Source of the DNA: CAZCAC01 sp964496575
Lineage (GTDB): Bacteria; Planctomycetota; UBA1135; GCA-002686595
DNA length: 64,000 nucleotides
Assembly (NCBI GenBank): GCA_964496575.1
Contig: CAZCAC010000015.1
Span: forward strand, 37,924-101,923
Reading direction: 5' to 3'
The position numbers were made by a program, and so were the translations under genes. Every line of letters starts with the position of its first letter. Position 1 is the first letter of the stretch. Below, piece after piece: positions 25,407-33,401 of this stretch. The notes under the pieces were generated by a model. It searched no databases. It saw nothing but the letters and a program-made list of their open reading frames with translations, and had not been told where the DNA came from.

Positions 25407-27961
25407 TGCGATCCCTCGCGGCGCTCTTCGACCGCTGGACCTGGACGATGGCCTGGCGCGACAGCCGCCGCGTGCGCGGGCGACTCCTGCTCTTCGTCTC
25501 CGCCATGACCGTCGGCGTCGCCTCGCTGGTGGCGATCTCTTCCTTCGGGGACAACCTCGAGAGCGCGGTCGACGGCTTCGCCAGGACGATGCTCGGCGCC
25601 GACTTTCGCGTGCGCAGCCGCCAGCCCTTTCCCGAGGAGACCGAGGCGCTGCTCGAGCGGCGCCTGATCGGCGAGCTCGGCGCCGAGGAGTCGCGGCGGA
25701 TCTCCTTCACCTCGATGGCATTCTTCCCCGAGGGCGGCGACACGGCGCTCGTGCAGGTGCGCGCGATCGACGGTGTCTACCCCTTCTACGGCTGTTTCGA
25801 GACCGATCCCCCCGAGGCGGCGACCGGTTTTCAGGAGGGGAAGCGCGCGCTGGTCGAGGCGACGCTGCTCTCGCGCTTCGAGGCCAGCGTCGGCGACACG
25901 GTCCGGGTCGGCTCGATCGACTACACCATCGCCGGCGCGCTGCTGAAGATCCCCGGCGACTCGTCGACCACCGCGATCTTCGGGCCGCGGGTCTACATCC
26001 CGCTCGCCGAGGTCGACGCTTCGCTCCTGCAGCGGGGCAGCCGCGTCAGCCGCTACCGCTACTACCGCCTCGACGAGAGCGTCGACGCCGACGAGCTGCG
26101 CGCGGAGCTGAAGGGGCACGCACGCGAGCACGACCTGCGCCTCGACACGGTGATCACCACGCAGGAGTGGATGGAGCGCTCGATGGCGCGGCTGCGCGGT
26201 TTCCTGAACCTGGTCGGCTTCGTCGCGCTCCTGCTCGGCGGCCTCGGCGTGGCGAGCGCGATCCACGTCTACGTGCGGCAGAAGGTCGGCACGGTCGCGA
26301 CGCTGCGCTGCCTCGGCGGCCGCGCGGGGCGCGTCTTCGCGATCTATCTCGTCTCCTCGTTCTGCCTGGGCGCGATCGGGGCGCTGATCGGGGCGGCGCT
26401 GGGGATCGCAGCGCAGGGGCTCCTGCCGCTGGTCTTCGGCGACCTGATCCGGCTGGAGGTCGACGTCGCGGTGTCGTGGACCGCGGTAGCCGCGGGCGTG
26501 GCGATCGGGATAGCGGTGGCGGTCGCCTTCGCGCTGCTGCCCCTGCTGCCGCTGCGTCGCATCCCTCCGCTGCTCGCGTTGCGCGCCACGGTCGAGGAGA
26601 AGCCTCCCGGTCGCGATCGGCTGCGCTGGGTGGTGGCGGCGGCGATCGTCGGCTGCATCGTGCTCTACGCGTGGTGGCAGAGCGGGCGGCCGGTCGTGGC
26701 GCTGCAGTACACCGGCGGGTTGGTGATCGCCTTCGGCGTGCTGGCGCTCTGCGCGCGCCTCCTGCGCTTCGCCGCGCGGAAGGTCCTGTGGCGGAACCTC
26801 TCCTTCGAGTGGCGCCAGGGGCTCGCCAATCTCTACCGGCCGGGGAACCAGACGGTGCTCCTGATGGTCAGCATCGGTCTCGGGGCGTTCCTGATCCTGA
26901 CGCTGTACCAGACGCGCCTCCTCCTGCTGAAGGACCTGTCCCTCTCCGGCGGGCCGCGGCCCAACGTCGTACTCTTCGACGTGCAGGACGACCAGGTCGA
27001 GTCGGTGGCTCAGCACGTCACGGAGAGCGGACTCGAGGTGCACGAGAGCGTGCCGATCGTCAACATGCGCCTCACCTCGGTGAAGGGGCGCGACGTCGGC
27101 GAGCTGCGCGACGACCGCGAGCGCCGCATCCCGCGCTGGACGCTGACGCGGGAGTACCGCTCGACCTACCGCGGCGCGCTCTCGGACAGCGAGGAGCTGG
27201 TCGAGGGCGAGTGGATCGGCCGCGCCGACCCCGCGGCGGGACCGGTGCCGATCTCGCTGGGCGAGCGAATCGCCGAGCGACTGCGGGTCGGGCTCGGCGA
27301 CGAGCTCACCTGGGACGTGCAGGGGGTGCCGGTGCACAGCGTCGTCGCTTCCTTGCGCGAGATCGACTGGCGGCGGGTGAGCCCCAACTTCTTCGTGGTC
27401 TTTCCCGAGGGCGTACTGGAGGACGCGCCGCAGTTCCACGTCCTGATCGCGCGCGCGGAGTCGCAGGAGGCGATCGGGGCGCTGCAGCGCACCACCGCCC
27501 AGCGCTTCCCCGGCGTCTCCACGATCGACGTCACCCTGATGCTCGACCTCGCGGACGAGCTGCTCGACAAGCTCTCGTTCGTGGTGCAGTTCATGTCGCT
27601 CTTCTGCATCCTGACCGGCCTCCTGGTGCTGGTCTCCTCGGTGTGGACGAGTCGCTTCCAGCGCCTGGAGGAGAGCGTCCTGCTGCGCACCCTCGGCGCG
27701 CGGAAGGGGCAGGTGCTCGCGATCATGAACGTCGAGTTCCTCCTGCTGGGCGTCCTGGCGACGCTGACGGGAGGGGTGCTGGCAATCGGCGGCAGCTGGT
27801 GGCTGGCGGCTTTCGAGTTCGAGATCCCCTTCGAGGTCGCCTGGGCACCGGTCGGGATCTTCTGCGCGGGATTGGTGGTGACGACCCTCGTGATCGGGCG
27901 GCTGTGCAGCCGGGGGCTTCACGATCGGCCGCCACTCGAAGTGCTGCGGACGGAGGTGTAG
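25406..27961 (+). CDS. ybbP: YbbP-type FtsX/MacB-like ABC transporter permease
   Basis: 851-aa membrane protein, the size of YbbP/FtsX duplicated permeases. It has an N-terminal TM (LLLFVSAMTVGVASLVAISSF), a large periplasmic domain, three TM helices around residues 260-380 (VGFVALLLGGLGVASAIHVYV, FCLGAIGALIGAALGIAA), a central TM pair (VVAAAIVGCIVLYAWW), a second periplasmic domain, and a second FtsX block at the C-terminus (FMSLFCILTGLLVLVSSVWTS, AFEFEIPFEVAW). Overlaps ybbA by one base; partner of that ATPase. Converges with the radical SAM gene; the 118-bp gap holds a small hairpin. Confidence 0.92.
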   Translation: MRSLAALFDRWTWTMAWRDSRRVRGRLLLFVSAMTVGVASLVAISSFGDNLESAVDGFARTMLGADFRVRSRQPFPEETEALLERRLIGELGAEESRRISFTSMAFFPEGGDTALVQVRAIDGVYPFYGCFETDPPEAATGFQEGKRALVEATLLSRFEASVGDTVRVGSIDYTIAGALLKIPGDSSTTAIFGPRVYIPLAEVDASLLQRGSRVSRYRYYRLDESVDADELRAELKGHAREHDLRLDTVITTQEWMERSMARLRGFLNLVGFVALLLGGLGVASAIHVYVRQKVGTVATLRCLGGRAGRVFAIYLVSSFCLGAIGALIGAALGIAAQGLLPLVFGDLIRLEVDVAVSWTAVAAGVAIGIAVAVAFALLPLLPLRRIPPLLALRATVEEKPPGRDRLRWVVAAAIVGCIVLYAWWQSGRPVVALQYTGGLVIAFGVLALCARLLRFAARKVLWRNLSFEWRQGLANLYRPGNQTVLLMVSIGLGAFLILTLYQTRLLLLKDLSLSGGPRPNVVLFDVQDDQVESVAQHVTESGLEVHESVPIVNMRLTSVKGRDVGELRDDRERRIPRWTLTREYRSTYRGALSDSEELVEGEWIGRADPAAGPVPISLGERIAERLRVGLGDELTWDVQGVPVHSVVASLREIDWRRVSPNFFVVFPEGVLEDAPQFHVLIARAESQEAIGALQRTTAQRFPGVSTIDVTLMLDLADELLDKLSFVVQFMSLFCILTGLLVLVSSVWTSRFQRLEESVLLRTLGARKGQVLAIMNVEFLLLGVLATLTGGVLAIGGSWWLAAFEFEIPFEVAWAPVGIFCAGLVVTTLVIGRLCSRGLHDRPPLEVLRTEV

Positions 27962-28026
27962 CGACTCAGCACTGGAAGTGCACGAATGGCCCGACATCCC
28001 GCTGGAGAAGGCGAGGAGAGGTTCGT

Positions 28027-28045
28027 CGTGACGCCCCGGGTCACG
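28027..28045. terminator. weak hairpin between convergent genes
   Basis: CGTGAC (28027-28032) pairs with GTCACG (28040-28045) around a 7-nt loop. It lies in the 118-bp gap between the ybbP-type gene and the radical SAM gene. There is no T-run. A second stem, GCCACTC/GAGTGGC at 28072-28078/28085-28091, overlaps the radical SAM stop codon. Confidence 0.3.
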
Positions 28046-28079
28046 GCGGCGATTCGCCGGAGCCCTCGCGCGCCACTCT

Positions 28080-29582
28080 TCACCGAGTGGCTTCGGTACC
28101 GGGCAGCTCGCCGCGCCGTCGAAATCGGGAACCACCGACCGCCGCGAGGCCGAAGCGGGCGAGGTGCTTCGTGGTCTCGCCGGGGTGCTTGCGCAGGCGG
28201 CGGACGAGCTTGCGCGCCCGGTGTCGCCAGACCTCGAAGCTGGAGCGGGTGAAGAGCGCGTTCACCTCCGTCTCCCGGCGCAGCTCCTTCAGTCGCTCGA
28301 GGGGGACGTGGGGCGTGTACCAGCGAGGCGTTTCGCCGTATCCGTAGCGGTTCGCGGGATCGCGCCACCCCGCGGCGAAGGAGAAGTCCGCCGGAAGGAC
28401 TCCCGCCTCGACGGCCAGGGGCAGGACCGGCGTCCCCGGGTAGATGGAGAGCCCGACGTTCGCCTTCAGCTTGTTGACCCGAAGCTCGCGGGCCAGCCGG
28501 ACGGAGCGGTGGAGATCCTCCGCCCTCTCGTCGCCGACCCCCATCAGGTAGGAGCAGCGCACGATCAGCTCCAGTTCGTTCGCCCAGCCGACGGCGCGGC
28601 GTACCTGTTCCACGGTGAAGCCCTTGCGCAGCCACTTCAGCGTCTTCGGGTTCATCGACTCCGCGCCGAACGTGATGACCTCGCACCCGGTGGCCTTCAT
28701 CTCGCGCAGGAGCTCCAGGCTCAGGCAATCGACGCGCGTGGTGGCGAGCCACTTGAAGCGCAGTCCCCGGGCGCGGATCAGCTCGCAGATCTCGCGGGTG
28801 CGCTTCTTGTTCATCGTGAAGGTGTCGTCCTGGAAGATGATCGCCCGTGTCTTCCAGCGTCCGAGGACCTCCTCGATTTCGTCGACGACGTACTCCGGGG
28901 AGTGCAGCCGCGGCTCGCTCGACAGCCAGTCGCGCCCACAGAAGAGGCAGCGCGCCGGACAACCGCGCGAGGTGAGGACCGTGGTGCAGGAGTGCATCGT
29001 CGAGGGCATCCGGGTCCCGTAGCGCTTCATCGGCAGGAGATGGCGCCCGGGGCGCGGGATCTCGTCGATCTCGATCGGTACGGAACGCGGCGAGCCGCAG
29101 ACGACCTCGCCGTCCCGGCGGCTGAACACGCCGGCCACGCTCGTCGGATCACCGCCGCCCGAGAGCACCTCGAGGAGCTCGACGAGGGGTCGCTCGCCCT
29201 CGCCGGCCACCACGTGGTCGATGGCGGGCACGTTCTCCAGGGTGTCCTCCGGGGCGGCGGAGACGTGGGGCCCGCCGGCGATGATCGGCACGCTCGCGCC
29301 CAGCGTCTCCCGGACGAGCTGGGCGGTGAGGAAGGCCTCGAAGCGGGTCGGCGTGTAGACGCTGATCCCGACGGCGTCGGGGCGGGAGCGGCGGAGCAGC
29401 TTGCGCAACCGGGGAAAGCGGGTGCCGAGCAGCAGGGCATCGTGGATCTCGACCTCGTACCCGGCGGCTTCCAGCGCGGAGCCGACGTAGGCGAGCCCGA
29501 GTGGCGGTCGGAAGTTTTCCGCGAAGGAAAGCTCGCCGTGCATCTTCAGGACGAAGGGGTTGAGCAGGAGGACCTTCACCAT
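28080..29582 (-). CDS. B12-binding radical SAM protein (BchE/hopanoid-enzyme type)
   Basis: 500-aa cytoplasmic enzyme. Residues 1-150 form a cobalamin-binding fold (VKVLLLNPFVLKMHGE, RPPLGLAYVGSALEAAGYEVEIHD, PIIAGGPHVSAAPED, VVAGEGERPLVELLEVL). The radical SAM domain follows with TSRGCPARCLFCGRDW, giving the CxxxCxxC [4Fe-4S] ligands, and IIFQDDTFTMNKKRTREICEL and VITFGAESMNPKTLKWLRKGFT. A C-terminal helical region is Arg-rich. Family members carry out C-methylation, ring contraction or cyclisation; the substrate cannot be predicted here. Divergent from a URO-D-like methyltransferase gene across 137 bp. Confidence 0.9.
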   Translation of the reverse strand: MVKVLLLNPFVLKMHGELSFAENFRPPLGLAYVGSALEAAGYEVEIHDALLLGTRFPRLRKLLRRSRPDAVGISVYTPTRFEAFLTAQLVRETLGASVPIIAGGPHVSAAPEDTLENVPAIDHVVAGEGERPLVELLEVLSGGGDPTSVAGVFSRRDGEVVCGSPRSVPIEIDEIPRPGRHLLPMKRYGTRMPSTMHSCTTVLTSRGCPARCLFCGRDWLSSEPRLHSPEYVVDEIEEVLGRWKTRAIIFQDDTFTMNKKRTREICELIRARGLRFKWLATTRVDCLSLELLREMKATGCEVITFGAESMNPKTLKWLRKGFTVEQVRRAVGWANELELIVRCSYLMGVGDERAEDLHRSVRLARELRVNKLKANVGLSIYPGTPVLPLAVEAGVLPADFSFAAGWRDPANRYGYGETPRWYTPHVPLERLKELRRETEVNALFTRSSFEVWRHRARKLVRRLRKHPGETTKHLARFGLAAVGGSRFRRRGELPGTEATR

Positions 29583-29719
29583 CGATCGTCCATGATGACG
29601 CCTGGCCCTCTTTCGGGGCAGGAAACCGCGTCTTTCTGTGCCGTGGCCGGCGTTGGCGCGGCGAGCGGGACCCCGTCCAACGCTGGAGCGCGCCGGGACG
29701 GTCGGGTAGAAGTAAAGGC

Positions 29720-30730
29720 GTGAGCTCCCGAGAACGCATCCGCACCATCGTCGCCGGCGGGGTCCCCGACCGCCCCGGCTTCTGGCTGGGCAATCCGGCC
29801 CCCGAGACCTGGCCGCTCTACCTCGAGGCCTCGGGGGAGCCCGACGGGGAGTCGCTGCGGCGCGCGCTGGGGGACGACCTGCGCTGGATCTGTCCGCAGT
29901 GGAGCTCGTACCGCCATCCCGAGGGCAAGCCGCTCTGGGACGTGCAGCAGCGCGGCGCCGCGGACAGCAGCGGGGCGGTCTTCACCGACACGGTGGAAGT
30001 GGCCGAGGTGGAGGCGTTCGACTGGCCCGACCCCGATCACCTCGACTTCACCGCCACGCTCGAGGAGCTGCGCGGCGCCGGGGACGTCTACCGGGCGAGC
30101 GGCTTCTGGTGCCCCTTCTACCACGACCTCGCCGCCTTCATGGGGATGGAGGAGTACTTCGTCAAGATGGTGACGCACCCGGAGGTGGTGCACGCCATCA
30201 CGCGGCACGTCGTCGACTTCTACCTCGAGGCGAACCGCCGCTTCTTCGCCGAGGCCGGAGATCTCGTCGACGGCTTCTTCTTCGGCAACGACTTCGGCGC
30301 GCAGCTCGACCTCCTGATCAGCCCCCGGCACTTCCGTGAGTTCGTCGCGCCGTACACCCGCGAGCTGATCGAGCCGGCGAGGGCGCGAGGGCTTCAGGTG
30401 CTGTTGCACTCCTGTGGCGCGATCTCGCGAGTGATCCCCGAGCTGATCGAGCTGGGGATCGACGCCCTGCACCCGCTGCAGGCGAAGGCGAGGGGGATGG
30501 ACGCGGAGTCGCTGGCCGCGGCTTTCCAGGGCCAGCTCGCGTTCGTCGGCGGGATCGACACGCAGGATCTGCTCGTGCGCGGGACTCCGGCCGAGGTGCG
30601 CGCGGACGTCGAGCGGGTGATGGCCGTGCTGGGTCCGAACGTGGTGATCAGTCCCAGCCACGAGGCGTTGCTGCCCAACGTGCCGTACGAGAACGTGGCG
30701 GCGATGGCGGAGGTGGTGCAGCGGATCTGA
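29720..30730 (+). CDS. uroporphyrinogen-decarboxylase-family (MtaA/MtbA-like) protein
   Basis: 336-aa protein of the URO-D superfamily. The blocks QVLLHSCGAISRVIPELIELGIDALHPLQ and LAFVGGIDTQDLLVRGTP resemble corrinoid:CoM-type methyltransferases rather than HemE; the H-x-C (HSC) motif is the zinc-binding half-site of that group. Acidic aromatic segments SGFWCPFYHDLAAFMGMEEYF and GFFFGNDFGAQ are also typical. Starts with GTG 29720, 7 nt after TAGAAGTAAAG. It is probably a methyltransferase acting with a corrinoid protein, but no corrinoid protein gene is adjacent; a divergent B12-radical SAM gene lies upstream. Confidence 0.82.
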   Translation: MSSRERIRTIVAGGVPDRPGFWLGNPAPETWPLYLEASGEPDGESLRRALGDDLRWICPQWSSYRHPEGKPLWDVQQRGAADSSGAVFTDTVEVAEVEAFDWPDPDHLDFTATLEELRGAGDVYRASGFWCPFYHDLAAFMGMEEYFVKMVTHPEVVHAITRHVVDFYLEANRRFFAEAGDLVDGFFFGNDFGAQLDLLISPRHFREFVAPYTRELIEPARARGLQVLLHSCGAISRVIPELIELGIDALHPLQAKARGMDAESLAAAFQGQLAFVGGIDTQDLLVRGTPAEVRADVERVMAVLGPNVVISPSHEALLPNVPYENVAAMAEVVQRI

Positions 30731-30753
30731 AGGAGCTCTCGGCGTACACCGGG

Positions 30754-30759
30754 TAGGAT
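30754..30759 (+). promoter_or_regulatory. -10-like element TAGGAT
   Basis: GGGTAGGATGTAG lies 20 nt before the GTG at 30780 in the 49-bp gap after the URO-D-like gene. It suggests a separate promoter for the kinase pair. Confidence 0.35.
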
Positions 30760-30779
30760 GTAGCGCGGAGAGTTCGAGC

Positions 30780-33401
30780 GTGAGAGGAGTTCCCCGCCAG
30801 CTGACCGAGAGCCAGACCCTGTTCCTGCAGTGGCTCCTCGAGGGCGACGATCGGGATCCGCGCGCTCTCCTCGAGGCTCACCCCGAGCACGCCGAGGAGC
30901 TGGAGGCGATCTGGGAACGCTACCGTCGGATCGAGGCGCTCGATGCCGCAGAGACGGTGTCCGACACGGCCGACGAGGCCCCCGTCCCCGCGACGATCCA
31001 CCTCGGGCACTACACGTTCTCCGGACGGGTTCTCGACGGCGATCCCCCGCGCGTCGCCGTGGTGCGCGACGAGAACCTCGGGCGCGATCTGGTGATGAAG
31101 GTCCACCGCGAAGTGGAGGGGGAGAGCCCCCCGGAGTCGCTGCGCCGCTTCCTGCGCGAGGCGGCGCTGCTCGGGGAGCTCGATCACCCCGGCACTCCGC
31201 CGATCCACGAGGTGGGAGTCGATCGGAACGGTCGGGCGTTCTTCACCACCACGCTCCGCACGGGCCAGCATCTCCGCGAGGGGATCGAGGCCGTGCGGAC
31301 GAAGCGGGCGGGGTACAGCCTGGCGCGGGGAGTGCGCGTGCTCATCGCGGTGTGCGAGACGCTCGCGTCGGCCCACGCCCGCGGCATCGTCCACGGAGAT
31401 CTGTCCGCCGCCGACGTGTACGTCGGGGAGCTCGAGGAGGTCCTCGTCACCGGCTGGGGGGCGGCGCGGGTGGTCCGGGAGCCGGAAGTCGACGAGCTGG
31501 AGGTGCGCGTGCACGCGGCCCTCTCCCTCGAGGAGCTGTTCGGGACCTCCCCCGGGAGCCCCACCTCGGAGCGAGCCCGGACCGCGACGGCGGAGATCGG
31601 GCCCGCGACCCCTTCCCCGGAGCACACCGATCCCGACCCCTCGACCGACCGGCGCGCGGTCGGCGAGATGGTGGGCGAGCTGCTCGCAGCGGCGTATCCG
31701 GTGGAGCGCGCCCGGCCGGCCGAGCTGGTCGCCATCGCCGAGGCGGCGCGCGGTGGCGATCCCCGGGGCGGCTACCGCGACGTGTCGCAGCTGGCGGAGG
31801 ACCTGCGCGCGTTCCTCGAGCTGCGCGTGGTGCGCGCCCATCGCACCGGTGCGCTGGAGGAGCTGCGCCAGTGGAGCCGGCGCAACCGCGGCGTCGTCGC
31901 GGTCGCCCTGGTGGCGCTCCTCCTGGTGGCGGGAAGCCTCGGCGGGTACGCGCTGGGGGAGGCCCGCAAGGGACAGCAGATCCTCGAGCTGTCCGACCTG
32001 CAGGCGATCGAGATCCTGCGCCGCGCCGCCGACGAGCTGTGGGTCGCGCCGCGCGACCGCGCCGGACCGGGGTGGCTCGAGCGGGCCGAGGCGGTGATGG
32101 GGGCGGCGGAGAGCCTGGTCGATCGCATCGAGACGGACCGGGCGAGCCACGGAACCCTGACCAGCGAGCGGGACGCGAGGAGCTTCGAGAGGATCTTCGC
32201 CGAGCGCGCGCCCCGCTATCTCGGGGGAGAGCACCAGCGCCTTCACGGCATCGAGCACTACCAGACCTGCCTGGACGAGTACCTGCGGATCCGGCCCGCG
32301 TTCGAGGCGGGAACGGCGAGCCCGGCGGACCTGGCCCGCCGCGAGTACCTGGTCGCGGAGCTGGATGCCCAGTGGAAGGCCGAGCAGGCTCCGCACGGCG
32401 AGAATCCTCTCAACGCCGTCTACGAGAACCCCCTCTCCCCCGAGGAGCGCATCGACCCCGATGGCGATCCCGCGGAGTGGCGGGCGCTTCAGCTGGAGCG
32501 GCTCTTTCGGGAGGCCGATGAGCTGAGTCGCGTGACCGGGAGCGACGATCGCACCACGCAGTCGGTGGCGAACCGCGGGGTGATCGCGGACCTCTCCTGG
32601 GAGCTCGAACACCGACGGAGGTGGCTGGAAGAGACCGACGCGGCGGTCCGGGAGTCGTGGGCGCGGGCGTACGAGTCGGTGCTGTCCCCGGAGGACGCCG
32701 GGCGCCAGCCTCCTCGCTATCCGCTGCTGCCCCTCGGCCGCAGCGAGGAGAACGGGCTGTGGGAGTTCTGGGACCCGCGCACCGGGATCCGGCCGGCGTT
32801 CCGCTCCGATCGGATCCCGCCGCAGGAGGTGGACGCGGGCGTCGTCTACGTGCTCGTCCCCGGTCGAGAGGCTTCCGGGAACGGCTCGGCCCTCGCTCCC
32901 TTCTTCATCTCCCGGTACGAGCTGACCCAGGCGCAGTGGCGGCTCTTCGATCTCTCCCGGAGCTTCTACTGGCCGGGCTCCTCCGAGGGGGACGAGCACG
33001 GGGTCACGCCGCGGCACCCCGCGGAGCAGAAGGACCGACCGCGCATCGAATGGACGATGAAGCGGCTGGGGGTCACGCTCCCGACCGAGGCGCAGTGGGA
33101 GCACGCCGCCGGCCCCGGGCAGGCGGCCGGTGAGGTGCCGGCGAACCTCGCGGGAGCGGAAGACGGTTTCGCCGTGCACGCGCCGGTCGGCTCCTTCCCA
33201 CCGGGTCCCTTCGGCCTCTTCGACGTGTCCGGCAACGTCAGCGAGGTGTGCCGGGTCGCGGGGAGCGACGAGCTGGAGTGGGTACGACGCGGCAGCGCCT
33301 GGGACGATCCCCCCGAGCGGGCCCGGCTCTCGCTCCGTCGAGAGTACGAGTGGCAGACCAGCAACACCGGGATCCGCCCGGTGATGGAGCTCCTGCCGTG
33401 A
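30780..33401 (+). CDS. membrane Hanks-type pseudokinase with C-terminal FGE/SUMF1-like domain
   Basis: 873-aa protein: a kinase-like domain (about 75-345), one TM helix near 371-393 (VVAVALVALLLVAGSLGGYALG), a helical region, and an FGE/SUMF1-type domain (about 705-873: FFISRYELTQAQWRLF, LPTEAQWEHAA, GPFGLFDVSGNVSEVC, IRPVMELLP). The VAIK lysine is kept (VMKV, Lys107), but the catalytic loop reads VHGDLSAADV instead of HRDLKPxN (Lys to Ser209, Asn to Asp212). DFG is replaced by GWG (Gly225), removing the metal-binding Asp. It should therefore be inactive and act as a regulator or sensor. Its stop overlaps the start of the next, apparently active kinase (GTGA). Confidence 0.85.
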   Translation: MRGVPRQLTESQTLFLQWLLEGDDRDPRALLEAHPEHAEELEAIWERYRRIEALDAAETVSDTADEAPVPATIHLGHYTFSGRVLDGDPPRVAVVRDENLGRDLVMKVHREVEGESPPESLRRFLREAALLGELDHPGTPPIHEVGVDRNGRAFFTTTLRTGQHLREGIEAVRTKRAGYSLARGVRVLIAVCETLASAHARGIVHGDLSAADVYVGELEEVLVTGWGAARVVREPEVDELEVRVHAALSLEELFGTSPGSPTSERARTATAEIGPATPSPEHTDPDPSTDRRAVGEMVGELLAAAYPVERARPAELVAIAEAARGGDPRGGYRDVSQLAEDLRAFLELRVVRAHRTGALEELRQWSRRNRGVVAVALVALLLVAGSLGGYALGEARKGQQILELSDLQAIEILRRAADELWVAPRDRAGPGWLERAEAVMGAAESLVDRIETDRASHGTLTSERDARSFERIFAERAPRYLGGEHQRLHGIEHYQTCLDEYLRIRPAFEAGTASPADLARREYLVAELDAQWKAEQAPHGENPLNAVYENPLSPEERIDPDGDPAEWRALQLERLFREADELSRVTGSDDRTTQSVANRGVIADLSWELEHRRRWLEETDAAVRESWARAYESVLSPEDAGRQPPRYPLLPLGRSEENGLWEFWDPRTGIRPAFRSDRIPPQEVDAGVVYVLVPGREASGNGSALAPFFISRYELTQAQWRLFDLSRSFYWPGSSEGDEHGVTPRHPAEQKDRPRIEWTMKRLGVTLPTEAQWEHAAGPGQAAGEVPANLAGAEDGFAVHAPVGSFPPGPFGLFDVSGNVSEVCRVAGSDELEWVRRGSAWDDPPERARLSLRREYEWQTSNTGIRPVMELLP

